Shown here one piece after another: positions 6,469-7,073 of a stretch of DNA of 7,073 bases. The position numbers and the translations under genes were made by a program. Numbering within the stretch: the first letter of the stretch is position 1; the number at the start of each line of letters is the position of its first letter. Location: assembly GCA_030044035.1 (NCBI GenBank), contig JASHWN010000547.1:1-7073 (forward strand). The letters are read 5' to 3'. Under the pieces are notes generated by a model, which was not told where the DNA came from, ran no database searches, and saw nothing but the letters and a program-made list of their open reading frames with translations. Source of the stretch: Xanthobacteraceae bacterium. GTDB lineage: Bacteria; Pseudomonadota; Alphaproteobacteria; Rhizobiales; Xanthobacteraceae.

Positions 6469-6583
6469 GCGGCCGGCGGGGCGACGGCAACCATGGCTTC
6501 CAATCGCGTGCCGCCGACGATCCGCAACGATTGCGCTGGCGGCGCATTATGACAACGCGAGCCAGCAACGCGCCAAAATTCTT

Positions 6584-7073
6584 ATGACCACCACCACGAC
6601 CGCATCGCCCGCCAGCGCCACCGCATTCCATCGCACGCCCTATGTCGCCTCGATCGGGCAAGTGCTGTGCGTCATCGTTCCGCTCGTGATCTGGTTTGCG
6701 CCGCTCGGGCTTACTCCGCAGGTCCAGCACGGCTTCGCCATTTTGGCCTTCATGGTGATCGCCTGGATCACCGAAGCGACCGAGTTTGCGATCGCCGGTT
6801 TCATCGGCTGCTTTCTGTTCTGGGCGCTGGGCGTGGTGAAGTTCGAAGTCGCCTTCAGCGGCTTTGCCGACGCCACCGCCTGGTTTCTGTTTGCCGCGAT
6901 GCTGATCGGCCTGGTGGCGAGCAAATCCGGGCTCGCTCGCCGGTTCGCCTACACGATCATGCTCCACGTCGGCGTCACCTATCCGCGCATCCTGTTCGGG
7001 ATGATCGTCACCGATTTCCTGCTCACCTTCATCGTGCCGTCCGGTCTCGCCCGCGTCGTCATCCTCGCTTCGA
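6584..7073 (+). CDS. SLC13/DASS-type anion (dicarboxylate/sulfate) transporter, 3' end outside the window
   Basis: The frame stays open from an ATG at 6584 to the edge, giving 163 residues of a polytopic membrane protein. After a polar Thr/Ala-rich N-terminus, hydrophobic segments appear at about 24-40, 50-66, 68-83, 98-112 and 135-151. The stretch AFSGFADATAWFLFAAMLIG (90-109) followed by SKSGLARRFAY matches the conserved first-repeat region of the divalent anion:sodium symporter family. These carriers take up di- or tricarboxylates or sulfate, usually with sodium. At the place of the family's PSNTAR motif this protein has PSGLAR (152-157), an unusual change. The start lacks a clear ribosome-binding site; the frame is open further upstream without another ATG nearby. 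It follows the phosphatase gene by 115 bases on the same strand. Family membership is likely; substrate unknown. Confidence 0.83.
   Translation, partial: MTTTTTASPASATAFHRTPYVASIGQVLCVIVPLVIWFAPLGLTPQVQHGFAILAFMVIAWITEATEFAIAGFIGCFLFWALGVVKFEVAFSGFADATAWFLFAAMLIGLVASKSGLARRFAYTIMLHVGVTYPRILFGMIVTDFLLTFIVPSGLARVVILAS

Noticed and set aside
6493..6552. 19-codon ORF between the phosphatase and transporter genes
   Set aside because: Too short to support, no clear ribosome-binding site, and no leader-peptide or attenuator structure nearby.
6428..6967. Minus-strand frame opposite the transporter gene
   Set aside because: Its product is low-complexity and charged with no motif, while the plus strand in this region encodes regular membrane helices of a known family.

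Overview
The window reads as chromosomal DNA of a GC-rich alphaproteobacterium. The strong G/C bias at third codon positions, the gene families present and the small MPWTP-type protein all fit Hyphomicrobiales of the Bradyrhizobium/Xanthobacteraceae sort. This placement is inferred from style and not proven. I found no RNA gene, insertion sequence, CRISPR array or phage gene. The gene content is ordinary, and I do not see a convincing new multi-gene system.

Layout. Positions 1-2061 (+) hold the 3' part of an FMN-dependent luciferase-like monooxygenase of the NtaA/SnaA/DszA type, then a ketopantoate-reductase-family oxidoreductase. They look co-transcribed and probably belong to a catabolic pathway. 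A convergent 56-residue protein (2101-2271, -) and a hairpin repeat (2361-2394) separate this pair from a minus-strand operon. That operon contains a small single-pass membrane protein (3531-3920, -) followed after 18 bases by an HD-GYP protein with a receiver-like N-terminus (2421-3512, -), a probable cyclic-di-GMP phosphodiesterase. The reading frame upstream of the membrane protein stays open and coding-like back to about 4139. A gene-poor, AT-richer stretch (4140-4521) follows.

The right half has a DUF805 membrane protein (4522-5016, +). It converges, with a 25-base gap, on a secreted SH3-domain protein with proline/tyrosine-rich repeats (5042-5668, -). Divergent from that is a histidine phosphatase (5857-6468, +). 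The window ends inside an SLC13/DASS-type anion transporter (6584 to the edge, +).

Functional links. The two leftmost genes plausibly act in one oxidative degradation route with unknown substrate. The membrane protein and HD-GYP protein are probably expressed together and may couple an envelope signal to cyclic-di-GMP turnover. The remaining genes look like independent housekeeping or envelope functions. The best second-look items are the small conserved protein, the dispersed-type hairpin repeat, the open frame upstream of the membrane protein, and the altered SNT-like motif of the transporter.
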